Shown: positions 1 to 5,012 of the stretch, piece by piece
How the letters are laid out: each line of letters opens with the position of its first letter
How positions within the stretch are numbered: position 1 is the stretch's first letter
Assembly: GCA_002433335.1 (NCBI GenBank)
Contig: DJHY01000292.1
Coordinates: forward strand, 1 to 5,861
Source: Rhodospirillaceae bacterium UBA6608
GTDB taxonomy: Bacteria > Pseudomonadota > Alphaproteobacteria > Rhodospirillales_A > Casp-alpha2
Direction of reading: 5' to 3'
Length of the DNA: 5,861 nucleotides
Made by a program: the position numbers and the translations under genes
The notes under the pieces: generated by a model
Seen by the model: only the letters and a program-made list of their open reading frames with translations
Database searches by the model: none
What the model was told of the DNA's origin: nothing

Positions 1-1
1 A

Positions 2-754
2 AATTTTGCCTGGCCCTGGACCGTGATGGCCGAAGGCAAGGGCCGCTACTTCGCGACCGAGGCCGAAGCCCGCGCCAAAGTGGAAATCCTGCTCAGCCAG
101 GGCGTGCGCAACATCGACGTCGGCTGCATGCAGATCAACCTGCATTACCACTGGAACGCCTTCGAAACCCTGGACCACGCCTTCGATCCCCGGACCAACG
201 CGGCCTATGCGGCGAAGTTCCTGAAGGCGAAGTACGCCGAGACGAAGAACTGGCTGACCGCGGCCGGGCATTATCATTCCCAGACACCGGAAAACTTCCG
301 CCCCTATCGGATCAAGGTTCTGAGCTACTGGAACCGCCTGAACCGGGGACCGGCCGACAGCCAGACCGCCGACAAAAAGGATAAGCCCGAAGCTGAGGAA
401 GAGCGGGAAACCCGCGTGGTCGCCATCGACGAAGGCCGGACGCAACGGCTGAACGCCATTCTGCGTGAAAAGCGACGCGAAGGCCGCACCGATATGCGCG
501 CCCTCGACGATGCCGACCGCCGCCTATCGGACCTGGACGATTGGCGCTTTCGGCAAAACCGCGGCATTCGCCTGGAAGCCGTGGTCGCGCAGCGCATGGC
601 GGAAATGGAATTGCGACGTAAGGAAAAGATGCGCGAACTGGACCGGGCGACCAAGGAATTCACCTTTGCCGAGAAGCGCCAGGAACAATTGGCCCGCTGG
701 CGCAAAACCGGCAACCTAGTCAGCGAAGCCCCGATGGTGACGGTCGAGCGTTAA
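2..754 (+). CDS. Lytic transglycosylase, SLT domain with charged C-terminal tail (5' end missing)
   Basis: Partial gene: the frame is open to the left edge and 250 residues are visible. The first residues (WPWT, then GKGRYF) and the GCMQINL stretch at visible residues 41-47, followed by AGHYHS at 88-93, are characteristic of family 1 soluble lytic transglycosylases, which cleave the glycan strands of peptidoglycan in the periplasm. The catalytic glutamate of this fold lies N-terminal to WPWT and is therefore outside the window, as would be any signal peptide. The SLT domain ends near residue 110. The remaining 140 residues are rich in Arg, Glu, Lys and Asp with little hydrophobic content, and probably form long helices or coiled coil; I do not recognise them as a known domain. 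GTG (23) and ATG (26) are internal codons, because conserved domain sequence precedes them. The gene converges on the CBS gene with a 25-bp gap. The domain is secure; the cellular role (wall remodelling or insertion of an envelope machine) is open. Confidence 0.9.
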   Translation, partial: NFAWPWTVMAEGKGRYFATEAEARAKVEILLSQGVRNIDVGCMQINLHYHWNAFETLDHAFDPRTNAAYAAKFLKAKYAETKNWLTAAGHYHSQTPENFRPYRIKVLSYWNRLNRGPADSQTADKKDKPEAEEERETRVVAIDEGRTQRLNAILREKRREGRTDMRALDDADRRLSDLDDWRFRQNRGIRLEAVVAQRMAEMELRRKEKMRELDRATKEFTFAEKRQEQLARWRKTGNLVSEAPMVTVER

Positions 755-779
755 GCTCGCCCCCCCCGGAGCCAAGACG

Positions 780-1238
780 TCAAACCCAGATGATCTTCGA
801 CCAGAACAAGGCGCGGTCCTGGTCGGTCGCGTGACGTTGCAGGTAATTGATGATGTCCGTCGAGCTGACCATCCCGGCCAAGCGCCCCTGTTTGACCACC
901 GGCATATGACGGAACCCGCCCTGCGCCATGGCCGAGAGAACGGCATCAATGTCGTCGGATGAACCGCAGGTCTGCACATCGCGGGTCATGGCGGAGGAAA
1001 CGGGTCGCGTCAGGGCATCGGCGCCATAGTCGCCGACAAAGCGGACGATATCCCGTTCAGACAAGACACCGGCGATGACACCGCCGGCTTCTTTTTCGTT
1101 GCAGCCGCCACCATCGCAGACGACCAACAGGCCGATATCATAGTCTGCCAGGCTTTCCGCCGCCTGCTGGAGGGTCGCCTCCGGCGCGATCGTTTTGACC
1201 TTTTCAAGGCTGCGACCGCGGACTTTCGCCACGTTCAT
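780..1238 (-). CDS. Tandem CBS-domain protein
   Basis: A 152-residue protein made almost entirely of a CBS pair (Bateman module). CBS1 spans about residues 8-66 and ends in GVLSERDIVR. CBS2 spans about 80-134, with GGFRHMPVV and the closing STDIINYL. Such stand-alone modules bind adenine nucleotides (AMP, ATP, sometimes NAD or SAM) in the cleft between the repeats and act as energy or ligand sensors. The ligand and partner here are unknown. There is no signal peptide or membrane segment, so it should be cytoplasmic. CBS1 carries an extra loop around residues 41-53 (CDGGGC and following residues) where most relatives have a short turn. The ATG at 1236-1238 is supported by a GGAAGG-type ribosome-binding site just upstream. 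The gene lies downstream of the cupin gene on the same strand but is separated from it by terminator-like hairpins. Confidence 0.9.
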   Translation of the reverse strand: MNVAKVRGRSLEKVKTIAPEATLQQAAESLADYDIGLLVVCDGGGCNEKEAGGVIAGVLSERDIVRFVGDYGADALTRPVSSAMTRDVQTCGSSDDIDAVLSAMAQGGFRHMPVVKQGRLAGMVSSTDIINYLQRHATDQDRALFWSKIIWV

Positions 1239-1244
1239 AACGCC

Positions 1245-1250
1245 TTCCTA
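1245..1250 (-). promoter_or_regulatory. Ribosome-binding site of the CBS gene
   Basis: On the minus strand the bases before the start codon contain a purine-rich AGGAAGG segment ending about six bases from the ATG at 1236-1238. It supports that start over internal methionines. Confidence 0.6.
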
Positions 1251-1270
1251 TCCCCAAGCAGTGCAAACAC

Positions 1271-1300
1271 AAAAAAGGCCGCGCCATAGGCACGGCCTTT
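1271..1300 (-). terminator. Intrinsic terminator hairpin with U-tract, minus strand
   Basis: An 8-bp stem pairs 1274-1281 (aaaggccg) with 1293-1300 (cggccttt). It extends past one mismatch by three further pairs (1283-1285 with 1289-1291) around a three-base loop. Read on the minus strand it is followed by six T residues, the classic Rho-independent form. It should stop transcripts coming from the cupin gene. It ends only 32 bp before the CBS start codon, so it could also act inside a CBS leader if a promoter lies further upstream. Confidence 0.75.
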
Positions 1301-1320
1301 ATCGTGTTACCCGATAAAGG
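1296..1320 (-). other. Hairpin between the two terminators, overlapping one of them
   Basis: A 9-bp perfect inverted repeat (1296-1304 with 1312-1320; arm cctttatcg) has a 7-base loop. Its left arm shares bases 1296-1300 with one arm of the terminator at 1271-1300, so the two structures cannot both form fully in one RNA. This could be coincidence of the shared CCTTT motif or a real alternative fold. Confidence 0.45.
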
Positions 1321-1328
1321 GAACAAGG

Positions 1329-1357
1329 AAAAGGCCGACGCAAGCGCCGGCCCTTTT
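1329..1357 (-). terminator. Terminator-like hairpin just after the cupin gene
   Basis: An inverted repeat pairs aaaaggccg at 1329-1337 with cgg-cc-tttt at 1348-1357, with one bulged C. The inner bases cgc-aa-gcg (1339-1346) can pair further. On the minus strand it begins seven bases after the cupin stop codon and ends in CCTTTT, so it probably terminates the cupin mRNA. Because the arms are A-rich on one side and T-rich on the other, it could work in both directions. It is the first of two tandem terminators here. Confidence 0.65.
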
Positions 1358-1364
1358 GTAACTG

Positions 1365-1781
1365 TTATTTCTTGGGGGCTTGCGTGAAGTCCGCATCGCT
1401 GACCGGCTCCAGCCAGTCGGCGCCTTTACCCTGGTCGTCGGCTTCCGACAGGGCCAGGTGGCACATCATGCTGTCGGGCGCGGCGCCATGCCAGTGACGG
1501 GCGTTCGGCGGAATGATCACGGTGTCGCCGGCGCTGATTTCTTCGACCGGCTGGCCTTCCAGCTGATAACGGCCGGAACCGGACAGAACGTAAAGGATCT
1601 GGCCGACGGCATGGGTGTGCCAGTTGGTGCGGCCACCGGGGGTGAAGGTCACGCGCGAGACACGCAGGCGCGACGGCGCTTCTTCGGCGAACACGCTTTC
1701 ATGCAGAACCTGGCCGACGAAGTTGTTGGCCGGGGCGATCTTGGTTTCGCGGTCGCTGGCGCGGATGATTCTGGGTTCCAT
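1365..1781 (-). CDS. Small cupin-domain protein, hydroxynitrile-lyase-like group
   Basis: A 138-residue single-domain cupin. Motif 1 (TPGGRTNWHTHAVGQILYV) supplies His55, His57 and Gln61; motif 2 (GDTVIIPPNARHWHGA) supplies His96, with His98 and His108 close by. A His-His-Gln-His metal set with these further histidines, plus the GQ-xLYV and ARHWHGA wording, matches the COG1917 group that includes bacterial manganese-dependent cupin hydroxynitrile lyases and many uncharacterised proteins near carboxymuconolactone-decarboxylase-like genes. A metal-dependent small-molecule enzyme of the cytoplasm is likely; the substrate is not known. The length fits the family. The ATG at 1779-1781 has a strong AGGAGG site nine bases upstream. 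The gene is followed by terminators and is divergent from the sodium channel gene, so it is probably transcribed alone. Many close relatives are annotated only as cupins, so lyase activity should not be assumed. Confidence 0.88.
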   Translation of the reverse strand: MEPRIIRASDRETKIAPANNFVGQVLHESVFAEEAPSRLRVSRVTFTPGGRTNWHTHAVGQILYVLSGSGRYQLEGQPVEEISAGDTVIIPPNARHWHGAAPDSMMCHLALSEADDQGKGADWLEPVSDADFTQAPKK

Positions 1782-1790
1782 TGGGGGGAT

Positions 1791-1796
1791 CCTCCT
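1791..1796 (-). promoter_or_regulatory. Ribosome-binding site of the cupin gene
   Basis: A perfect AGGAGG on the minus strand (cctcct on the plus strand) sits nine bases before the ATG at 1779-1781. It fixes the start and suggests efficient translation. Confidence 0.8.
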
Positions 1797-1823
1797 GATT
1801 TATGGTGGAAATGGTGTTTTGTT

Positions 1824-1842
1824 GTGCCGCTACATATGGCAC
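1824..1842. repeat. Short inverted repeat in the divergent spacer
   Basis: GTGCC (1824-1828) and GGCAC (1838-1842) flank a 9-base centre that includes CATATG. It lies 43 bp upstream of the cupin start codon, where an operator or a leader hairpin could act. Five-base arms are short enough to occur by chance, so this is only a candidate. Confidence 0.25.
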
Positions 1843-1904
1843 GGCCCAGCTACAAGGTGAAGCGGGAAGGCTCCACCAGACTTTCCCAGCATCTAATCGC
1901 CCGC

Positions 1905-1933
1905 TTGATGGCCAATGGGCGCACCCCTATCTT
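1905..1933 (+). promoter_or_regulatory. Candidate sigma-70-type promoter of the sodium channel gene
   Basis: TTGATG (1905-1910) and TATCTT (1928-1933) are separated by exactly 17 bases, each matching the housekeeping consensus at four of six positions. Transcription would start near 1940 and give a leader of about 45 bases before the ATG at 1986. The fit in spacing and position is good, but in GC-rich alphaproteobacteria such matches are only moderately predictive. Confidence 0.4.
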
Positions 1934-1971
1934 GGGGGCGCGTTCATACCTTTCCCCGTACTCTAGACGCC

Positions 1972-1981
1972 AAGGCGCCTT
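1972..1981 (+). promoter_or_regulatory. Palindrome covering the weak ribosome-binding site of the channel gene
   Basis: AAGGCGCCTT is a perfect 10-base palindrome four bases before the ATG at 1986. Its first four bases, AAGG, are the only Shine-Dalgarno-like match, ten bases from the start. The overlapping CGCC-AA-GGCG (1968-1977) can also fold. Either could mask the ribosome site or bind a dimeric regulator. The weak site suggests low translation, which would suit an ion channel. Confidence 0.35.
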
Positions 1982-1985
1982 TTCG

Positions 1986-2837
1986 ATGTCAGATGCTTCG
2001 ACTGAAACCCTGGACCCTCGCCCGGCGGGACTTCTCGGCCGCCTGCAATCCTTTATCGAAGCCGAGGGGACGCGCCGCTTCATCATCGCCGTAATCATTC
2101 TGAACGCCATCGTCATCGGCCTGGAAACGTCCCCAGCGATCATGGATGCCGCCGGGGACGCATTGGTGCTGCTGGACCATCTGGCGGTCGCGGTTTTCGT
2201 CGCCGAGATCATCATCAAGCTGATCGTCTACCGGTTCCGGTTTTTCACCAGCGCCTGGAACGTGTTCGATTTCCTGATCGTCGCGATCTCGCTGACCCCC
2301 GCGACGGAAGGACTGACCGTGCTGCGCGCCCTGCGCATCCTGCGGGCCCTGCGCCTGGTATCTGCGGTGCCGAAAATGCGCGTCGTGATCCAGGCCTTGT
2401 TGGAAGCGGTGCCGGGGATGAGCTCGGTCCTGGCCCTGCTCTGTCTGGTGTTCTACATCGCCGCCGTGATGGCGACCAAGCTGTTCGCCGGGGATTTTCC
2501 CGACTGGTTCGGCACGATCGGCCGCTCGGCCTATACCCTGTTCCAGATCATGACCCTGGAATCCTGGTCGATGGGCATCGTCCGCCCGGTGATGGAGGTC
2601 CACCCCTACGCCTGGGTATTCTTCGTGCCGTTCATCCTGATCGTCACTTTTGCGGTGCTGAACCTGTTCATCGCGATCATCGTCAATTCCATGCACGACG
2701 CGACCGCCGCCGATGCCGAAAAACATCAGGCCGAACAGGACGACCTGCTCCGCCGCATGGCGGAGAAGATCGACCTGATCGAAGCCAAATTGGCGGAGCG
2801 GCCCAAGCCCGACGGCGAAAACGACCGCCCAAACTAG
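1986..2837 (+). CDS. Voltage-gated sodium channel, BacNav (NaChBac/NavMs/NavAb) family
   Basis: A 283-residue, six-helix inner-membrane subunit that should assemble as a tetramer. S1 is about 31-49 and S2 about 60-82 (acidic Glu74). S3 is about 91-105 (Asn92, Asp95). S4 at 110-124 has arginines 114, 117, 120 and 123 every third residue, the gating charges. S5 is about 142-164, followed by the pore helix, and S6 is about 208-237 with LNLFIAIIV. The filter TLESWSM (190-196) with following GIVRPVM is as in the structurally known NavAb and NavMs channels; Glu192 would form the four-glutamate ring that selects Na+. The cytoplasmic tail has an acidic neck and a 3-4 heptad pattern (Leu255, Met258, Ile262, Ile265, Leu269), the family's tetramerising coiled coil. 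Start 1986 (MSDAST) gives the family's usual length. The frame is open back to 1380, but that part is antisense to the cupin gene. It may serve Na+ homeostasis, pH response or motility, as suggested for relatives. Confidence 0.95.
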   Translation: MSDASTETLDPRPAGLLGRLQSFIEAEGTRRFIIAVIILNAIVIGLETSPAIMDAAGDALVLLDHLAVAVFVAEIIIKLIVYRFRFFTSAWNVFDFLIVAISLTPATEGLTVLRALRILRALRLVSAVPKMRVVIQALLEAVPGMSSVLALLCLVFYIAAVMATKLFAGDFPDWFGTIGRSAYTLFQIMTLESWSMGIVRPVMEVHPYAWVFFVPFILIVTFAVLNLFIAIIVNSMHDATAADAEKHQAEQDDLLRRMAEKIDLIEAKLAERPKPDGENDRPN

Positions 2838-2839
2838 AA

Positions 2840-2861
2840 CGCGGGGCTAGATAACCCCGCG
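2840..2861. terminator. GC hairpin between converging genes, possible shared terminator
   Basis: A 7-bp perfect stem CGCGGGG/CCCCGCG (2840-2846 with 2855-2861) closes an 8-base loop. It begins two bases after the channel stop codon and covers the stop and last codons of the CoA-transferase gene on the other strand. The only 9-bp gap between converging genes makes a shared bidirectional terminator attractive, but neither side has a T-tract, so it may instead block or stabilise RNA 3' ends. Confidence 0.5.
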
Positions 2862-4076
2862 CTCCTTCAGGTCCGCCAGTTCTTCGTCGGAAAAGCCCAA
2901 TGCACCGTAGACGTCGGCGTTCGACGCGCCCAGACCTTCGCCGAGGGAGCGGATGGTGCCCGGCGTCTTGGACAGCTTCGGCACCACGCCCGGGACGGTC
3001 ACTTCGCCCACTTCGGGTGCGACCATCCGCACCAGTTGCTCGCGCGCATGGAAATGCGGGTCTTCGAAAATATCGGCAATGGAATTGATCGGGCCGGACG
3101 GAACCTCGGCGGCGATGCACTTCTCCATGACCTGGTCGCGGGTCTGCGACATGCACCAGTTGGTCACTTCCTCGATCACCGTATCCCGGTGTTTCAGGCG
3201 CTCGGCCTGATCGCCATAGGCATCCCACAAATCCGGGCGGGACATAGCCTGAGTCAGGCGTTCGAACATCTTTGAGGTCGTGCAGGCAATGGAAATGAAC
3301 TTGCCGTCGCCGCAGGGGAAATGGCCGTGCGGCACGGCATTCAGGGTGCCGGTGCCTTCCGGTTCGCGGATCTTGCCGACGGCGGCATAGGCCGGGGCCA
3401 TTTCGTCCAACACCCGGAACACGCTTTCGTACAGGGCGGCGTCGATGATCTGCCCCTCGCCGGTTTTGTCCCGGTGGCGCAGCGCCATCATGATGCCGAT
3501 CGCGCCGTACATCCCAGTCATGTAGTCGCCCAAGCTGGTCGAGCCGGGGGTGACTGGGATTTCCCCGGGCTTCCCGGCAAGATACGTCAGGCCGCCCACG
3601 GCATGGCCGATGCGGGCGAAACCGGGCCGGTCCTTATAGGGCCCAGTCTGGCCATAGCCGGTAACCCGCAGCATGATCAGGCCCGGATTGATCTCGCTCA
3701 GAACGTCCCAACCCAGGCCCCAACGCTCCAGCGTGCCGGGGCGAAAATTTTCGACCAGCACGTCGGCGTCCTTGATCAAGCGTTTCAGGATGTCCTGCCC
3801 CTCGGGTGCGCGCAGGTTCAGGGTCACGGATTTCTTGTTCCGCGCCTCGCTCAGCCAGGCCAGGGAGGAATCGGGCTTCGCCGTCTTGGTGCCGTACCAG
3901 CGCCACGGGTCGCCGCCCGCATTGGCGGCCCCGTCCTTGGCTTTCGACGGGGCCTGTTCGACCTTGATCACGTCGGCCCCGAATTCGCCCAGGATACCGG
4001 CGGCGTAGGGCCCGGCGACGAAGGTCGCGATATCAATGACGCGCACGCCTTCCAACGCGGCGGTAGAAATGCTCAT
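2847..4076 (-). CDS. CaiB/BaiF family III CoA-transferase
   Basis: A complete 409-residue protein of normal family length. Family marks are the N-terminal [20 protein letters not shown] with [26 protein letters not shown] (108-121), the [17 protein letters not shown] stretch, and [14 protein letters not shown], where Asp184 corresponds to the catalytic aspartate that forms the acyl anhydride and then carries the CoA thioester. [13 protein letters not shown] (206-218) and VPSGPINS (325-332) complete the pattern. These cytoplasmic enzymes move CoA from an acyl-CoA donor to a free carboxylic acid without free CoA. The substrate cannot be assigned; the variant [16 protein letters not shown] points to one subgroup whose members are mostly uncharacterised. 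The ATG at 4074-4076 has GGAGGG seven bases upstream, within the last codons of the hydratase gene. The stop-to-start gap is three bases, so the two are probably translationally coupled. Confidence 0.92.
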   Translation of the reverse strand: MSISTAALEGVRVIDIATFVAGPYAAGILGEFGADVIKVEQAPSKAKDGAANAGGDPWRWYGTKTAKPDSSLAWLSEARNKKSVTLNLRAPEGQDILKRLIKDADVLVENFRPGTLERWGLGWDVLSEINPGLIMLRVTGYGQTGPYKDRPGFARIGHAVGGLTYLAGKPGEIPVTPGSTSLGDYMTGMYGAIGIMMALRHRDKTGEGQIIDAALYESVFRVLDEMAPAYAAVGKIREPEGTGTLNAVPHGHFPCGDGKFISIACTTSKMFERLTQAMSRPDLWDAYGDQAERLKHRDTVIEEVTNWCMSQTRDQVMEKCIAAEVPSGPINSIADIFEDPHFHAREQLVRMVAPEVGEVTVPGVVPKLSKTPGTIRSLGEGLGASNADVYGALGFSDEELADLKERGVI

Positions 4077-4079
4077 CGC

Positions 4080-4967
4080 TCAGCCCTCCGCGAAATCGGC
4101 GTCGGCCTGCATGGCCAGCCAGCCGTCCTGATCGAGGGCCCAAAGGTCGGTGGAATTATCGCCCGTCAACTTACCCTGGAAGGTCATTTCTCGCCCATCG
4201 GTGAAGCTCGGCCGCACGGCGCGATAGGCGAACCGCGTCATCCGCTTGCCCTTGGCCGCCATTTCACGCGCTCCCAGGTCCATCAACAGGGTCGCGATCA
4301 ACGGCCCATGGACGATCAGGTTCGGATAACCTTCATCCTGCTGAGTAAATTCGCGGTCGAAATGGATGCGGTGAGCGTTGAAGATCAGCGCCGAATAGCG
4401 GAACAGCATGGCTTCGTCCGGCAGGACCTTACGCGTCCATTCCGCGCCTTCGGGGGCCGGCTTCGGCGCCGGCTGCGGGGCGTCGGCGGGGGCCATGTCG
4501 CGATAGACGATGTCGTGTTCCTCGACGATCACGTCCTTGCCTTCGACCTGAATGCGGTGTTCGACCAGCACGAAGATCAAACGCCCGGTCTTGCCTTCCT
4601 TCAGGGTCACATCCTTGACCGTGGACAGGCGCGTCGCCTGATCGCCGATCCGCAGCAGCCCCGGGAACCAAATGCGCCCACCCGCCCACATGCGGCGCGG
4701 CAGCGGTACCGGCGGCAGGAAACCGCCCTTCTTGGCATGGCCGTCAAAGGCCAGCTCGGAATGCTTCGGCGTTTCCAGAAAGTGCAGCCAATGGGCCGAC
4801 GGCGGCAGCACGTCGCCAACCTGCGGCGCGGGGTCGTCGCGGTCGATGGTCGCGCTCAGGGCGCGGGTCGGGAATTCGCCGATCAGGTCCGCCAATTCCT
4901 GGGTCTTGCCGATCCAGGTCCGCAGGTGATCGATATCCAAAGGGGCATTGGGGTCGATGTTATCCAT
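4080..4967 (-). CDS. Double-hotdog acyl-CoA hydratase, MaoC/HTD2 (FAS1-like dehydratase) type
   Basis: A 295-residue protein with an N-terminal hotdog-like half (about 5-157), a Pro/Ala-rich linker (about 159-177) and a C-terminal MaoC/HTD2-type hotdog. The latter carries YSALIFNAHRIHFDREF and, after it, EGYPNLIVHGPL. Asn197, His199, His202 and His220 lie in the conserved active-site segments of this family. Relatives include mesaconyl-C4-CoA hydratase and itaconyl-CoA hydratase, which add water across the double bond of a CoA thioester, and mitochondrial 3-hydroxyacyl-thioester dehydratase 2. An enoyl-CoA hydratase role is therefore likely; the exact substrate is not. I chose the ATG at 4965-4967. 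An in-frame TTG at 4989-4991 would add eight residues (MKKRKKPP) but has no good ribosome site. The upstream dehydrogenase stops 45 bases earlier, and the next gene starts three bases after this one, indicating an operon. Confidence 0.87.
   Translation of the reverse strand: MDNIDPNAPLDIDHLRTWIGKTQELADLIGEFPTRALSATIDRDDPAPQVGDVLPPSAHWLHFLETPKHSELAFDGHAKKGGFLPPVPLPRRMWAGGRIWFPGLLRIGDQATRLSTVKDVTLKEGKTGRLIFVLVEHRIQVEGKDVIVEEHDIVYRDMAPADAPQPAPKPAPEGAEWTRKVLPDEAMLFRYSALIFNAHRIHFDREFTQQDEGYPNLIVHGPLIATLLMDLGAREMAAKGKRMTRFAYRAVRPSFTDGREMTFQGKLTGDNSTDLWALDQDGWLAMQADADFAEG
4084..4089 (-). promoter_or_regulatory. Ribosome-binding site of the CoA-transferase gene, inside the hydratase gene
   Basis: GGAGGG on the minus strand lies in the last codons of the hydratase gene, seven bases before the transferase ATG. 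Ribosomes finishing the hydratase would be positioned to reinitiate, which ties the two protein levels together. Confidence 0.7.
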
Positions 4968-4973
4968 GGGAGG

Positions 4974-4989
4974 TTTCTTTCTTTTCTTC
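4974..4989 (-). promoter_or_regulatory. Purine-only tract ahead of the hydratase start
   Basis: GAAGAAAAGAAAGAAA on the minus strand is a 16-base run of purines only, in the short gap after the dehydrogenase stop. It ends six bases before the ATG at 4965-4967, with CCTCCC between. No consensus Shine-Dalgarno is present; this tract is the likeliest ribosome entry site and its position favours the ATG over the TTG at 4989-4991. Confidence 0.4.
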
Positions 4990-5012
4990 AAATTCGCTCA
5001 AAAGGCCGGCGG

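Noticed and set aside
23..28. GTG/ATG as the start of the transglycosylase
   Set aside because: The preceding codons read NFAWPWT, which is conserved SLT domain sequence, so the gene continues beyond the left edge.
325..714. Minus-strand open frame opposite the transglycosylase tail
   Set aside because: An Arg/Ser-rich shadow of the charged plus-strand codons, with no recognisable motif.
760..767. Run of eight C residues between converging genes, possible phase-variable tract
   Set aside because: It lies after one stop codon and beyond the other gene's end, outside any promoter or coding region, so slippage would have no evident effect.
1827..1855. Promoter for the cupin gene (TTGTAG with TATGTA or TAGCGG on the minus strand)
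   Set aside because: The better -10 match has only 13-base spacing, and the hexamer at 17 bases is a poor match, so I do not call it.
1864..1887. Inverted repeat GGGAAGG/CTTTCCC in the divergent spacer
   Set aside because: A 7-bp stem with one G-T pair and a ten-base loop, not placed at a gene end or ribosome site; expected by chance at this base composition.
1380..1985. Upstream extension of the sodium channel reading frame by about 200 residues
   Set aside because: It runs antisense through the well-supported cupin gene and has no membrane or domain features. The channel at 1986 already has the family's normal length and a plausible control region.
1989..2726. 245-codon open frame on the minus strand opposite the channel
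   Set aside because: Its translation is a low-complexity mix of Asp, His, Gln, Gly and Arg, typical of the antisense of hydrophobic GC-rich codons. No domain and no ribosome site.
2683..3228. Minus-strand open frame overlapping the 3' ends of both the channel and CoA-transferase genes
   Set aside because: Out-of-frame reading of the CoA-transferase, composed of Arg/Gly/Pro-rich residues; it crosses two real genes.
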